Positions 1-8,958 of a DNA stretch of 64,000 nt are shown in pieces; position 1 is the first letter of the stretch; each line of letters opens with the position of its first letter. The position numbers and the translations under genes are program-made. The stretch covers positions 4,958 to 68,957 of the forward strand of contig DDWW01000054.1 of the NCBI GenBank assembly GCA_002347085.1. Reading direction: 5' to 3'. The notes under the pieces are model-generated. The model had not been told where the DNA came from, made no database searches, and worked only from the letters and a program-made list of their open reading frames with translations. The stretch is from Desulfobulbaceae bacterium UBA2276. GTDB lineage: Bacteria; Desulfobacterota; Desulfobulbia; Desulfobulbales; Desulfocapsaceae.

Positions 1-5
1 GGGTA

Positions 6-1352
6 ATGATTAAAATTCTTATCATCGATGATGATCAGGCCTTGGCCAGATCGCTGGAGATTCAACTCAAGGCGGAAGGTCATGGGGTCGTCGTCGCCCA
101 TAATGTCTCGGACGGCATGACAGCCCTCAAAGAGTTGGTGCCCGATCTGGTACTCTTGGATCTGAATCTTCCTGATGAGCACGGCTTGAAGGCGTTGCCG
201 GTTATTTTTGCCAATCTGCCCGGCGTGACAGTGGTTATCATGACCGGCAATACGGAAAACAGTGAAGCCGTTGATGCCATGCGTGATGGCGCCTTTGATT
301 ATCTGCGAAAGCCGTTGGATCTTGATGAACTTTTGCAGATGACCGTCAAGGTGGAATCGTTAAAGAAAAAAGGCGTTTCAGGTGATGGGGCCAAAGAAGA
401 GTCTTCTCCCAAGACCTTCGCTTTGCAGATGATTGGTTCCGACCGGAAAATTATTGATATCCACAAACAGCTCGGTCTTCTGGCTCGCAGCAGGGTAACG
501 GTGCTTGTTACCGGAGAATCGGGCACCGGCAAAGAGCTGGTGGCCCGCATTCTCCATAAAGCATCAGCCCCGGATCAGCCGTTTGTGGCCATAAACTGTT
601 CCGCTTTTGTCTCCACTCTCCTGGAAAGTGAACTTTTCGGCTATGAGAAAGGGGCCTTTACCGGCGCGGATCAGATCAAGAAAGGGAAACTGGAATTTGC
701 CGGTAAGGGTACGGTTTTTCTCGATGAGATCGGCGATATGTCTCTGGATCTGCAGAGCAAACTGCTTCGGGTCCTCCAGGAGGATGAATTTGTCCGGGTG
801 GGAGGGCTCAAGACCATGAGATTTGAGGCTCGGATTGTGGCGGCAACCCACCGCAATCTCCAGGAAATGGTGGGCAACGGGACCTTCCGGCAGGACCTCT
901 TTTACCGGCTCAATGTGGTCAGCATTGAAGTCCCCCCCCTACGCGAGCGACGGGGCGACATCGACCATCTTGCCGAGTATCTTCTGGCCAAGATTGCCTT
1001 TAAGATGGGGCGTCAGCCCTTGCGTCTCAGCACTGCCGGCTGTTTGAAGCTGCGGACCGGTAATTGGCCCGGTAACGTCCGTGAACTCGAAAACACCCTG
1101 ACTCGGGCCATGGTCCTGGCCTATGGCAAGGAGATCGACGCCGAGGACCTGGTCATGCAGCAGGAGGATGTTCAGGGACAGACAGCCCGTCCTGTAACCG
1201 GCACCCTGGCAGCTACCGAAAGAATGTATATAAGCCAGGCACTCGCCGAACATAACTGGAATATTACCCATACCGCTCTCACCCTGGATGTCTCACCCAC
1301 CACTCTCCGTAAAAAAATCACTGATTATCACCTAAAGCGAGCTGAATCCTGA
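6..1352 (+). CDS. Sigma-54-dependent response regulator (NtrC family)
   Basis: 448-residue activator of sigma-54 promoters. An N-terminal receiver domain (about residues 3-115) carries the acidic pocket DDD at 8-10 and phospho-acceptor Asp52 in LVLLDLNLP. The central AAA+ domain has Walker A GESGTGKE and the sigma-54 contact motif GAFTGA, both intact. The C-terminus is a Fis-type helix-turn-helix (NITHTALTLDVSPTTLRKK). Length and domain order are normal for the family. The start is only 5 bases from the window edge, so an upstream partner kinase may lie outside. Its stop overlaps the ATG of the porin gene (TGATG), so it heads an operon with a porin, a PstS-like protein and a diguanylate cyclase. 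The target promoter is not identifiable here. Confidence 0.93.
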   Translation: MIKILIIDDDQALARSLEIQLKAEGHGVVVAHNVSDGMTALKELVPDLVLLDLNLPDEHGLKALPVIFANLPGVTVVIMTGNTENSEAVDAMRDGAFDYLRKPLDLDELLQMTVKVESLKKKGVSGDGAKEESSPKTFALQMIGSDRKIIDIHKQLGLLARSRVTVLVTGESGTGKELVARILHKASAPDQPFVAINCSAFVSTLLESELFGYEKGAFTGADQIKKGKLEFAGKGTVFLDEIGDMSLDLQSKLLRVLQEDEFVRVGGLKTMRFEARIVAATHRNLQEMVGNGTFRQDLFYRLNVVSIEVPPLRERRGDIDHLAEYLLAKIAFKMGRQPLRLSTAGCLKLRTGNWPGNVRELENTLTRAMVLAYGKEIDAEDLVMQQEDVQGQTARPVTGTLAATERMYISQALAEHNWNITHTALTLDVSPTTLRKKITDYHLKRAES

Positions 1353-2566
1353 TGTCTTCTTTCTCTTTTTTCTCTGTAGCAAGGGTACGGGTTTTATTCC
1401 TGATGGCCCTTTTCTGTCTGTTGTTACCGGCATCTCTCTGGGCCATTGATTTAGCAGATGACAAGATACAACTGCACGGCTTTTTGACCCAGGGATACAT
1501 GGAGAGCGTGGATAATAATTTTCTCGGGGATACCATGGACGGCACCTTTCGCCTCACTGAGATAGGCCTCAACCTCAATGCCAAACTTACAGATAAGTTT
1601 CGTTTGGGCGGGCAGGCCCTCTATTGTAATTTACCGGCAGCAAGCACAGGCAAAGTTCGCGTTGATTGGCTGGTGGCCGATTACCATTTTTCCGATCCCT
1701 TCGGGGTCCGACTGGGCAAGGTAAAGATGCCCATGGGCCTCTATAATATGGAGCGTGACTCTGACTTCCTGCGTCCTCTCATCTTTCTTCCTCAATCCAT
1801 TTATGACGAGACCCTTCGTGATTCCTGGCAGTCCCTTTGGGGGGGGGATGTGTATGGCAATCTGCTCCTGAGTAAATGGGGGGACGTCGATTACCAGCTC
1901 TTTGGCGGCCGCATTCAGTATGAAGATGATTCCTTGGCCACCCTTGCCTCCAGCGAATTTGTCAATCGTTACAATAAGCAATACGCGTTGTCTCTCAGTG
2001 CTGAGGATCTGGATCGACAGAATAATTATGCCTATGGGGCGGCCCTGTTTTTTAATCCCTCACTCAAGGGACTGCGCGGGGCCATGACATTGCTGGTCCT
2101 GGATGACGAATCGTGGATCCATGAATACGAGGTGAGCAGTCTGCGAATAAAAAGCAAGTTTGTCACCTCCCTTGAATATACCTGGCAGAAATTTAGCGGG
2201 ACTGTCGAATACAGTGAGACGGACCGCAGACAGGAGCAGTTCGAGGTCACGACATTGGATGGTCCTTCCCAGTCCTGGTATGTGCTCCTGAGCTACTCCC
2301 CTGTTGAGGCGTTGACCTTTTCCCTGCTCTATGATGAGTATTACCGACTTAAAAACAATCACCATGAATCTGCAGGCTCCCAGAACCTTTACCCCTGGCG
2401 CAAGGACCTGGCGGCCTCTCTGCGCTATGATATTGCTGAGAATTGGACCTTTAAGGCCGAATGGCACATCGTAGACGGGACGGCCCTCTACTCGGGATAT
2501 TTCAATCCGCAGGGCACTGAGCGTTACTGGCAGTACGGTGCCTTGAAACTCTCTTTCAACTTTTAA
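1352..2566 (+). CDS. Outer-membrane porin-like beta-barrel protein
   Basis: 404 residues with an N-terminal hydrophobic signal (MALFCLLLPASLWA) and then alternating polar/aromatic strands typical of a porin barrel, ending in a C-terminal phenylalanine (LKLSFNF), the usual outer-membrane insertion signal. There are no domains to indicate a substrate. Placement directly before a PstS-like periplasmic protein suggests anion or small-solute uptake or sensing, but this is inference. The start overlaps the upstream regulator by one base, implying translational coupling. An alternative is a non-porin barrel of unknown function; the barrel call itself is fairly safe. Confidence 0.8.
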   Translation: MSSFSFFSVARVRVLFLMALFCLLLPASLWAIDLADDKIQLHGFLTQGYMESVDNNFLGDTMDGTFRLTEIGLNLNAKLTDKFRLGGQALYCNLPAASTGKVRVDWLVADYHFSDPFGVRLGKVKMPMGLYNMERDSDFLRPLIFLPQSIYDETLRDSWQSLWGGDVYGNLLLSKWGDVDYQLFGGRIQYEDDSLATLASSEFVNRYNKQYALSLSAEDLDRQNNYAYGAALFFNPSLKGLRGAMTLLVLDDESWIHEYEVSSLRIKSKFVTSLEYTWQKFSGTVEYSETDRRQEQFEVTTLDGPSQSWYVLLSYSPVEALTFSLLYDEYYRLKNNHHESAGSQNLYPWRKDLAASLRYDIAENWTFKAEWHIVDGTALYSGYFNPQGTERYWQYGALKLSFNF

Positions 2567-2568
2567 TC

Positions 2569-3015
2569 ATGGCGATGACGGTGAAAAAGAGAACAGGTGG
2601 TCTTGTCCTGGCTATATGGCTCTTTACCGTAGGGGCCGGGAGGGCGGAGCCGCAGGCTGATTTTGTGCTGGTGGTCAATGCTGAGAATGAGGTGACCACC
2701 ATCAGCCGTAAAGATGTCGAACTTATTTTCCTGAACAAACAACGAAGCTGGCCTGATGGAAAAAATATTGGTGTGGTCATTAACGAAAATCCAAAGATTT
2801 ATGAATCTTTCAGCCATACTGTTCTGAGGCGATCGTCAAGTCAGTTTTTGGTCTTCCGTAAGAAGATGTTGTTTCGCGGCCAGGGTATGCCGTCCCCCAC
2901 ACTCAAAACGGATAAAGATGTTATTGTGTTTGTGACCGAGCATGTGGATAGCATCAGTTATGTCAGCCCCGATGCGGTAACGCCGGCAGTGAAGGTTGTC
3001 TCAATTCTCCAGTAG
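2569..3015 (+). CDS. PstS-like small periplasmic substrate-binding protein
   Basis: 148 residues with an N-terminal signal peptide ending near GAGRAEP. The body follows the pattern of short PBP/PstS-like proteins: a strand-rich start, then ELIFLNKQRSWPDGKNI, a helix where full PstS has its phosphate loop, and a C-terminal SISYVSPDA resembling the GAIGYV segment. It is much shorter than a transport-grade PstS (about 300 residues), so it is more likely a ligand-sensing accessory than an ABC transporter subunit; no pst permease genes are nearby. It starts 3 bases after the porin gene and is followed 9 bases later by a membrane diguanylate cyclase with a periplasmic domain, which it might inform. 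Confidence 0.75.
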   Translation: MAMTVKKRTGGLVLAIWLFTVGAGRAEPQADFVLVVNAENEVTTISRKDVELIFLNKQRSWPDGKNIGVVINENPKIYESFSHTVLRRSSSQFLVFRKKMLFRGQGMPSPTLKTDKDVIVFVTEHVDSISYVSPDAVTPAVKVVSILQ

Positions 3016-3023
3016 GTCTTGGC

Positions 3024-4697
3024 ATGAATATCCTCTGCAGTATTCGCTGTAAAATTTGGGCCTGTGGCAGCGTGGCCCTCCTGATTTATCTTACTGCCAC
3101 TCTGGCTACCACCTGGGTGAATAACGAGACTAAGGTCTCTATTATTCACGTGCAACGGATCGATCTGCCTCTCTTTTCTCAAGGGGTTCTTGTTAATAGT
3201 CTCTTTGTCAGCCAGAGTGAACAATATGAAAACGGACTGCTCACAGGAGAGCAGGGAGAAATCGACCACGCCAATATGCTCCATCATCAGATAGCTCCCT
3301 TGCTGGATGAGCTGGTGCGGTTGGTCAATACCAACCATCATGATCTCTCTTCGCGTATCCTGTCTTTGCGGGATGATTACAACAATTATTTCGTCATGGC
3401 CTCCCAGTACTATATGGAGGCGGTTCAGAAGGATGATATCTTTGCTTCCCGCAATGAGATCCATCAGCTTGGAAAACTCCAGGCCGGCCTGAGCGCCGAC
3501 TTCAAACAGGTTGCCGGGAGCCTGCAGGAGATGACCAATGAGGATCTTGAGAAAAATAACCAGCGTATTGATTTTTACACCCGGTTCCTCTCCATCGTTT
3601 TTCTCCTGTTTCTCATTGTCGCTGTCGTGGTGATTAACTGGCTCGCCAATAAAGAGATCATTGCCCCGCTGGGGAAAATAAAAAGGATGATTGCCGATTT
3701 CGGTCGTGGTAGCGCGATCGAAAAACCGCAAGGCAGTGCCAATGGGGATGAAATTCAGGAACTGGCAAATTCCTTCTGGCAGATGACTTGCGAGCTTCAG
3801 CGCATAACCGTCTCTCGGGACTATGTGGATAATATCATCAACAACATGTCGGATTCGCTGATCATCTTAAATCCCGACCTGACCATTCAGACCGCCAACC
3901 AAGCGACCCTCAGGCTCTTGAATTTCCCGAGGGAGGAATTGGAAGGCAGTTCCTTCCGGAATATTTTCAGTCATCATGAAAAGGCCGTTATTGATTCCCT
4001 TGTGCATGGGTTTCTCGAGGGCAAGGGCGTCGCCAATTTTGAAGCGTACTATACCGGCTACGATGAACAGTCTGTTCCGGTGCTTTTTTCGGCCAGCACC
4101 CTCTACTTTCCTGATGGCACCCTGCAGGGTATTTCCTGTATGGCTCGTGATATCAGCGAACTCAAAGAACAGCGTGATAATCTGGAATTTCTGGCCAATT
4201 TTGACAAACTCACCGGCCTGCCCAACCGCAATCTCTTTTTAGATCGTCTGGCCGTGACTGTCAATGAGGCCAGGCGTTATGGCCATCTCTTTGCCCTGTT
4301 TTATCTCGATCTTGATAATTTTAAATTCCTCAATGACACATACGGTCATGGCGCCGGAGACCTTGCCCTGCAAGAGGTGGCAATCCGTCTGCAGGAGACG
4401 GTGCGTGATTCCGACACCGTCTCCAGGATTGGTGGTGACGAGTTCGCCATCCTGCTGAACAGGGTTCAAGATACCGGTGAAGCCACAATAGTGGCTGCCA
4501 AGATTCTGGATATTATGGGCAAGCCATTCCTCATCCAAGGAAACCAGAGCATCCTGGGGATCAGTATCGGTATCTGTCTTTTCTCTCCTGAGATTACCAG
4601 CGTGGACGACCTGATAAAAAATGCCGACATGGCTATGTACGCCGCCAAGGCTCAGGGCCGTAACCGTTTCGTCTTTTCTTTCTTGGATCAAGTATAA
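3024..4697 (+). CDS. Membrane diguanylate cyclase (periplasmic sensor-HAMP-PAS-GGDEF)
   Basis: 557 residues. A TM helix near 10-30, a helical periplasmic region to about 185, a second TM (about 187-208), a HAMP linker, a PAS domain (about 275-385) and a GGDEF domain (about 395-557). The active site is intact (SRIGGDEFAIL), and an inhibitory-site motif RDSD sits exactly five residues before it, so the enzyme should make c-di-GMP and be product-inhibited. It is the last gene of the operon with the sigma-54 regulator, porin and PstS-like protein. No EAL domain is present. The periplasmic region presumably reads the ligand handled by the upstream periplasmic protein; that is inference. Confidence 0.9.
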   Translation: MNILCSIRCKIWACGSVALLIYLTATLATTWVNNETKVSIIHVQRIDLPLFSQGVLVNSLFVSQSEQYENGLLTGEQGEIDHANMLHHQIAPLLDELVRLVNTNHHDLSSRILSLRDDYNNYFVMASQYYMEAVQKDDIFASRNEIHQLGKLQAGLSADFKQVAGSLQEMTNEDLEKNNQRIDFYTRFLSIVFLLFLIVAVVVINWLANKEIIAPLGKIKRMIADFGRGSAIEKPQGSANGDEIQELANSFWQMTCELQRITVSRDYVDNIINNMSDSLIILNPDLTIQTANQATLRLLNFPREELEGSSFRNIFSHHEKAVIDSLVHGFLEGKGVANFEAYYTGYDEQSVPVLFSASTLYFPDGTLQGISCMARDISELKEQRDNLEFLANFDKLTGLPNRNLFLDRLAVTVNEARRYGHLFALFYLDLDNFKFLNDTYGHGAGDLALQEVAIRLQETVRDSDTVSRIGGDEFAILLNRVQDTGEATIVAAKILDIMGKPFLIQGNQSILGISIGICLFSPEITSVDDLIKNADMAMYAAKAQGRNRFVFSFLDQV

Positions 4698-5068
4698 ACT
4701 CTCAATCCGGTATCAGCCTTCTACGCAGGACTTTTCTTTTTTGCTACAAAGAGCTTTTACCTTCCCTCTCTTAATCTTCTCCCACCAGATATCCCATTTC
4801 ACAAACTTGATCTCCGAACTCGTTTTCTTCTGAAAATCGCTCCCCAGATTATAGTGAGCTGATGAGCAGTTTCTCATCACCGAAAGAATGTGTCCCTCCA
4901 TATTGTTTTCTGATAACCGCATTTTTGGAAAAATAACGTAGTTATCACAAGTTGTTGGTGGATTTTTGCTGCCAGAGGTATTCTTTTGCGTCTTTATGGT
5001 ACGTTTTCTGCAATATCGAGAATCAGGCAAAGTGTAGTATCCTTATTAATCTTGGAGGAGGAAAAGCT
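4698..5068. other. Intergenic region upstream of secreted-protein pair
   Basis: About 370 bases without a convincing gene. No clear rho-independent terminator follows the diguanylate cyclase gene. A TGG...TTTTTGCT stretch near 4960-4975 resembles a sigma-54 promoter, but the GG-to-GC spacing is 9 rather than 10, so it is not called. A strong ribosome binding site (GGAGGAGG, 5054-5061) precedes the ATG at 5069. Confidence 0.5.
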
Positions 5069-6502
5069 ATGAAACGAAGTCGAAAATTGATGGCCGCTGC
5101 TGCGGCACTGGGGCTGGTGAGCACCGTTGGCGTTGCTCAAGCGGATGTTGTCAGCCAATGGGATATGTCTCTGACATCTCCGGTGCCGACGACCCAGGAG
5201 GTTGCTGCTGCGACCGGAGTCCCCTTTGTCTTTGACATTTTCAACTATGTGGAACCTGGCAGTCTGACGGACCCAAACACCGGCGCCGTGGCCACTGGCG
5301 GTTTCATGCCCAGCGGCTGGTCTCTGTTTGCCGGGGGGAAGACGAGTATCTTTACCGATAGCACCAAGACCACCCAGAACGGCGCCATGACCTGGAAGGA
5401 GAGAGACACCCAGGGGCCTGGATTGAGTATAGTCACCGGTGATGATGTCACGGGCGCAAACTGCATCATGTCGGCAGGCTGGATGCCTGAATCGCCCTGG
5501 GGGACTGATATCAAGCAATGTTCCGATCCCTTCCAGTCCAGCAAGCGTTTCAAGGTTGTGAGTTATGCGCTGGACGGCCCTGTTGATCTGACCTTCAAGG
5601 TCAGCGCCAACGGCAGTACAGATGTCTATCGCCTCCTGCAGAAGTATGGAAACCAGACTGGTCAACGGGTCACCGGTTATACCCAGGAAATCGGTTTTAT
5701 CGTTAATGGCCAGTTTCAAAAGGCCAGCCCCGGCACGGGTATTGCCTTCTGTGCCAAGAACGGCAATATCTATAATGATGCCGCCCCTACCCCCAGCACG
5801 ATCATGAATCAGGGGGAGCTTGATTCCCTCATGGCCCATGGCCTGTTCGGCGCCGCTGACAAGCATCATCTCGGCACCGGTTATTTCAACCCCTATGTCC
5901 GGGCCACCTTCGGTGTGCTGGCTGGGGAAACCTCCCTCACCACCACCGGTCTGGCCGCGGTCCATCGTGACCTGTTCGGTGAATGGCTGCCGTCGAACCA
6001 GTTGAAGGGTGCATTCTACTACGATGACGATGGCAACCCTTATACCGATAATCTGATCGTTGCCAACTGCGTCGGCGACTTTGACGAGGCGGCAGGCCAG
6101 GCCGGCGCCGCTAATGGTGGTTGTACCGGCACTTGGCAGACCTATCGCGCGGATTATCAGCTTCATGATATCGATGGCGATGGAATCGCCAATGAACTTT
6201 CCCCTCCCGTGGGCACCGATGTCCGCCTCCCGATTCCGGTTGATGCCGCCACCATCGCTTCCTGGATGGCCAATCCTCAGATGATCCCCGGCGATATCGA
6301 CGATCTGGCCAACGTCAACATTAATGCCTTCATCTCTGTAGCCAACGCCCAGAATTGGCCCACCGCAGACGGCAGCGGCAATGCCAGCTTTACCATCAGG
6401 GCGACTCCGACCTTTGACGCTACTGTGGCCCAGGCCGAGCCAGGCCTAACCACTCCTGAAGCATTCGTGGTCAGCATCACTGCCCCGAACACTGTTCTCT
6501 AA
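5069..6502 (+). CDS. Secreted protein of unknown function, choice-of-anchor-F-like
   Basis: 477 residues from the ATG at 5069, chosen because GGAGGAGG lies just upstream and the protein then begins with a textbook signal peptide (MKRSRKLMAAAAALGLVS...VAQADV); an in-frame start at 4952 would put 39 unsuited residues before it. The mature part is rich in Gly, Thr, Asp and aromatic residues, has six scattered Cys and a calcium-binding-like loop DIDGDGIANEL near residue 370. Phrases such as GYTQEIGFIVNGQFQKAS recall the choice-of-anchor F family, but no sorting tail is visible at the C-terminus (ITAPNTVL), so the family assignment is tentative. It is followed 48 bases later by a second small secreted protein, probably co-transcribed. 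Confidence 0.7.
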   Translation: MKRSRKLMAAAAALGLVSTVGVAQADVVSQWDMSLTSPVPTTQEVAAATGVPFVFDIFNYVEPGSLTDPNTGAVATGGFMPSGWSLFAGGKTSIFTDSTKTTQNGAMTWKERDTQGPGLSIVTGDDVTGANCIMSAGWMPESPWGTDIKQCSDPFQSSKRFKVVSYALDGPVDLTFKVSANGSTDVYRLLQKYGNQTGQRVTGYTQEIGFIVNGQFQKASPGTGIAFCAKNGNIYNDAAPTPSTIMNQGELDSLMAHGLFGAADKHHLGTGYFNPYVRATFGVLAGETSLTTTGLAAVHRDLFGEWLPSNQLKGAFYYDDDGNPYTDNLIVANCVGDFDEAAGQAGAANGGCTGTWQTYRADYQLHDIDGDGIANELSPPVGTDVRLPIPVDAATIASWMANPQMIPGDIDDLANVNINAFISVANAQNWPTADGSGNASFTIRATPTFDATVAQAEPGLTTPEAFVVSITAPNTVL

Positions 6503-6550
6503 CGTAAGATTCTTTAAAACAATGATTATCCTGAATATTGGAGGAATAGA

Positions 6551-7000
6551 ATGAAAATCGTAAAAATAATTCTTTTGGCGATGGTAGTCGCCTTAGCAAG
6601 CACCAGTATGGGCATGGCCGCCGGCTCAGTGCAGGTGAATGAGTCCGTGTATGTGTCTGCGAATGTTAAAAATACAACAAGCAAAGCCCTGAGGGCTGCT
6701 GTTAAACTTACCGCTTATGACGATGCCGGCACTGTGGTGGGCAAGGTCTGCAGCGAGCAGTATCTGAACGCAAATTCCACCAAGACAGTGACCTATCGCT
6801 GGCAGGCTCCGAACTATAAGACCGGTCTTTACTGGAGCTCTAAGGTCATTGTCAACGGTGCCTGCATCAATCAAGTAGTCGGTGATGATAGTGATGATAG
6901 CGACGATGATGAAGATCATGAGGATGATAATGATGAAGATGAGGCAGAAATTGTTAAAGTTGAGGACGATAGTGACGATAGTGGACTTGAAGAAGATTAA
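6551..7000 (+). CDS. Small secreted protein with acidic Asp/Glu tail
   Basis: 149 residues with a signal peptide (MKIVKIILLAMVVALASTSMGMAAG), a short beta-rich domain (about 25-110) with two Cys, and a C-terminal tail of about 40 residues made almost wholly of Asp, Glu and Ser (DDSDDSDDDEDHEDDNDED and more). Such a tail would bind divalent cations or stay soluble outside the cell; function unknown. GGAGG sits 6 bases before the ATG. It shares a likely transcript with the preceding 477-residue secreted protein, and a strong terminator lies 64 bases after it. The tail is encoded by near-repeats of GATGAT/GACGAT. Confidence 0.75.
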   Translation: MKIVKIILLAMVVALASTSMGMAAGSVQVNESVYVSANVKNTTSKALRAAVKLTAYDDAGTVVGKVCSEQYLNANSTKTVTYRWQAPNYKTGLYWSSKVIVNGACINQVVGDDSDDSDDDEDHEDDNDEDEAEIVKVEDDSDDSGLEED

Positions 7001-7063
7001 TCAAGGTCGTTCCATAATAAGGGGTCTTGTTTGTCTGTAACCCAAGAGCTCCCACATTCTTCC

Positions 7064-7102
7064 CCCTTTTCCGGTCTTGAGTGGCCGGAAAAGGGTTTTT
7101 TT
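7064..7102 (+). terminator. Strong rho-independent terminator
   Basis: Perfect 11-bp stem CCCTTTTCCGG (7064-7074) / CCGGAAAAGGG (7085-7095) with a 10-base loop, followed at once by seven T. It ends the transcript of the secreted-protein pair. Confidence 0.93.
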
Positions 7103-7162
7103 GCATTCTGTTTGTTGCGTTACAGAACTTTTACCCTGAACGTCAAGTGAAAGGAGAATGCC

Positions 7163-8455
7163 ATGAGTGAACCTCAGAGAAATACCAGGATCTCAGCAAG
7201 AGATACCGCAGGGCTGACAGCAACCATTCTTTTTGTTGGGGTTGCGTCCCTCTTTGTTATTATGGCAGTCAAGTTTCCGCAGCTCTATATCCTTGCCACC
7301 TATGAGGATCTGCTCGGGGAATGGACCCAGGTATTCTTCTTTGCGGCAACTCTCATTGGTTCCCTGTTCCTGACACGGTACACACATCCTTACCGTCTCT
7401 TTTTTGCTGTCCTGGCCCTGGCCTGCTTCTATGTGGTAGGCGAGGAAATTTCCTGGGGTCAACGCCTGTTTTCTTTTGCAAGCCCGGAGTTTTTTCAGCA
7501 CCATAATCTTCAGCAGGAGGTCAACCTCCATAACTTTCTCACCGGCCCAACGGCAACCTGGCAGAAGAGAATTGTGGAGATTGGTCTTGTTGCCGGTCTG
7601 GCAGGATATGGTCTGATCTACCCCTTATTGCAGAGGAACGGTAATAGATTGGCGCAATGGCTGGCAGACCACGGACTGCCTGTCCCGCCGCTCTACCTCA
7701 GCCCCTATTTTATCACAGGGGCGTTGTGTGAAGTTCGTCTATTTTCATTTAACGAGGCCGAAATCGCAGAGCTCCTTATTGCCATGGCCCTGGCCTTCTT
7801 GACCCTTCACTATATCCTCCTGAATCAGGGGGAACAGGCACCCGTAACTCCCTGGATGCCTGCGATAGCAATGGCCGGGGTAGTTCTTATCTGTTTTTCC
7901 GGAGCAGGATCGGTGAGCTGGTATTGCTGGAAGTCACCGAGATTGCATAGTCAAATGGCAAAGCGCATCACGGCCGGTCAGAAAAAATTTGCCAAGCGCT
8001 ATTGCCGTTATGGCGATTGGCAGAATGCGGCTGGTCTCTATGAGTCCCTTCTCTCCAAAAATCCAGAAGACAGAGGCTTGTTACGCAGCCTGGCTCGTAC
8101 TTATAAAGAGATGGAGGATGAGCAGAGGTCTCTTGCCGCCAACGACAAAACCATTCCCCTTGACATGATTCATTATAGGTGGGACCCTCGCCAGATAGCG
8201 GTTAATCTTTCGTTATTTCAGAGCCTTCAGGAAACCGGCAAGAAAGATAAGGGCCTACCTTATTTGGCAAGGGCTATGGAAGAGAGCCATAATAAAGTAC
8301 TGTCAGAACCTGATAACGCCGACAGTTTTCATCAGTGCGGTAAATGCCTGCAGGCCAAAGGTGACACCTCGGCTGACAAAGAGCAGGTTGCCCGGGCCGT
8401 GTCTATGAAACCCGCATCAAAAAAGTATCTCCAAGCCTATCGCGGAAGTCTTTAA
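7163..8455 (+). CDS. Polytopic membrane protein with TPR-like C-terminus, unknown function
   Basis: 430 residues. About seven hydrophobic helices fill residues 17-250, with a conserved-looking motif GEEISWGQRLFSFASPEFF and NLHN shortly after; I recall this pattern from uncharacterised bacterial membrane proteins but not a function. After the last helix (about 230-250) comes a soluble helical part (about 265-430) with TPR-like spacing (YCRYGDWQNAAGLYESLLSKNPED). A good ribosome site (AAAGGAGA) precedes the ATG. It stands alone between a terminator and a repeat-bearing gap. The C-terminal part may be a protein-interaction scaffold; that is inference. Confidence 0.75.
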   Translation: MSEPQRNTRISARDTAGLTATILFVGVASLFVIMAVKFPQLYILATYEDLLGEWTQVFFFAATLIGSLFLTRYTHPYRLFFAVLALACFYVVGEEISWGQRLFSFASPEFFQHHNLQQEVNLHNFLTGPTATWQKRIVEIGLVAGLAGYGLIYPLLQRNGNRLAQWLADHGLPVPPLYLSPYFITGALCEVRLFSFNEAEIAELLIAMALAFLTLHYILLNQGEQAPVTPWMPAIAMAGVVLICFSGAGSVSWYCWKSPRLHSQMAKRITAGQKKFAKRYCRYGDWQNAAGLYESLLSKNPEDRGLLRSLARTYKEMEDEQRSLAANDKTIPLDMIHYRWDPRQIAVNLSLFQSLQETGKKDKGLPYLARAMEESHNKVLSEPDNADSFHQCGKCLQAKGDTSADKEQVARAVSMKPASKKYLQAYRGSL

Positions 8456-8500
8456 AATAAAAAGAAAAGTTGGTATGAGTTTCTTGCGGAAGGACTAAAA

Positions 8501-8533
8501 TGTCATTCTTGAGTGTTTTTGTCGAGAATGACA
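8501..8533. repeat. REP-like hairpin
   Basis: Inverted repeat TGTCATTCTTGA (8501-8512) / TCGAGAATGACA (8522-8533), paired over 12 positions with one G-T pair and a 9-base loop. The GTCATTC...GAATGAC ends match the general look of extragenic palindromes common in proteobacteria, and a related sequence is present near 51139-51170. It lacks a T-tract, so it is not a typical terminator. Confidence 0.6.
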
Positions 8534-8859
8534 TCTTAGTGAATTCAGTATATTGCGTATTCCATACTGCACGGGAATGGCAGTGTTTGGGCTTACTTCT
8601 TCATTTTGCAAGAGGTTCGACATGTATGGAGAATACCCATGGTAACTCATTCCAATTTGCATTCAAGCCGGCACTTTCGTCGGTTGCACTGCGCGGCTTC
8701 TCACCGTACTAATCTATACTGCTTCATCGCCGCTCGCTTGTCTTCTCGATGTCAACGTGAATGCTTTTTGGAATAAGCAAAAAGACCTCATTGATTTATG
8801 AGCGAACTCTAAACCGAAGATGATTTTTTGAGAAAGTTCTGCATAACCTGTCCACCCCT

Positions 8860-8888
8860 TTGCATGAGACGTGTTTTTTTGCTATACT
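8860..8888 (+). promoter_or_regulatory. Sigma-70-type promoter for the cytochrome/HAMP/kinase operon
   Basis: TTGCAT (-35, 8860-8865), a 17-base spacer, then TATACT (-10, 8883-8888) preceded by TGC, giving an extended -10. Start of transcription would be near 8895, about 65 bases before the first gene at 8959. Confidence 0.65.
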
Positions 8889-8958
8889 TGCAATCTGTGG
8901 AACGGTGGCCGTCATTTTTCGTGTCATTCATAAAAAAAATATAATTTAAGCAAATATT

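Larger units (their letters stand above)
8456..8958. other. Intergenic region with hairpin repeat and promoter
   Basis: About 500 bases. It holds a hairpin at 8501-8533, a fragment TTTTGCAAGAGGTTCGACAT (about 8606-8625) that also occurs with two mismatches near 56766, and a sigma-70-type promoter at 8860-8888. A 70-codon reading frame at 8500-8712 covers the hairpin and lacks a ribosome site and protein character, so I do not call it a gene. Confidence 0.6.

Noticed and set aside
4960..4975. Possible sigma-54 promoter before the secreted-protein pair
   Set aside because: GG and GC are 9 bases apart instead of 10, and the -24 element lacks CAC.
4994..6166. 390-codon minus-strand open frame
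   Set aside because: Antisense to the secreted protein at 5069, which has a ribosome site and signal peptide.
8500..8712. 70-codon frame after the TPR-like membrane protein
   Set aside because: It spans a hairpin repeat, has no ribosome site and no protein-like composition.
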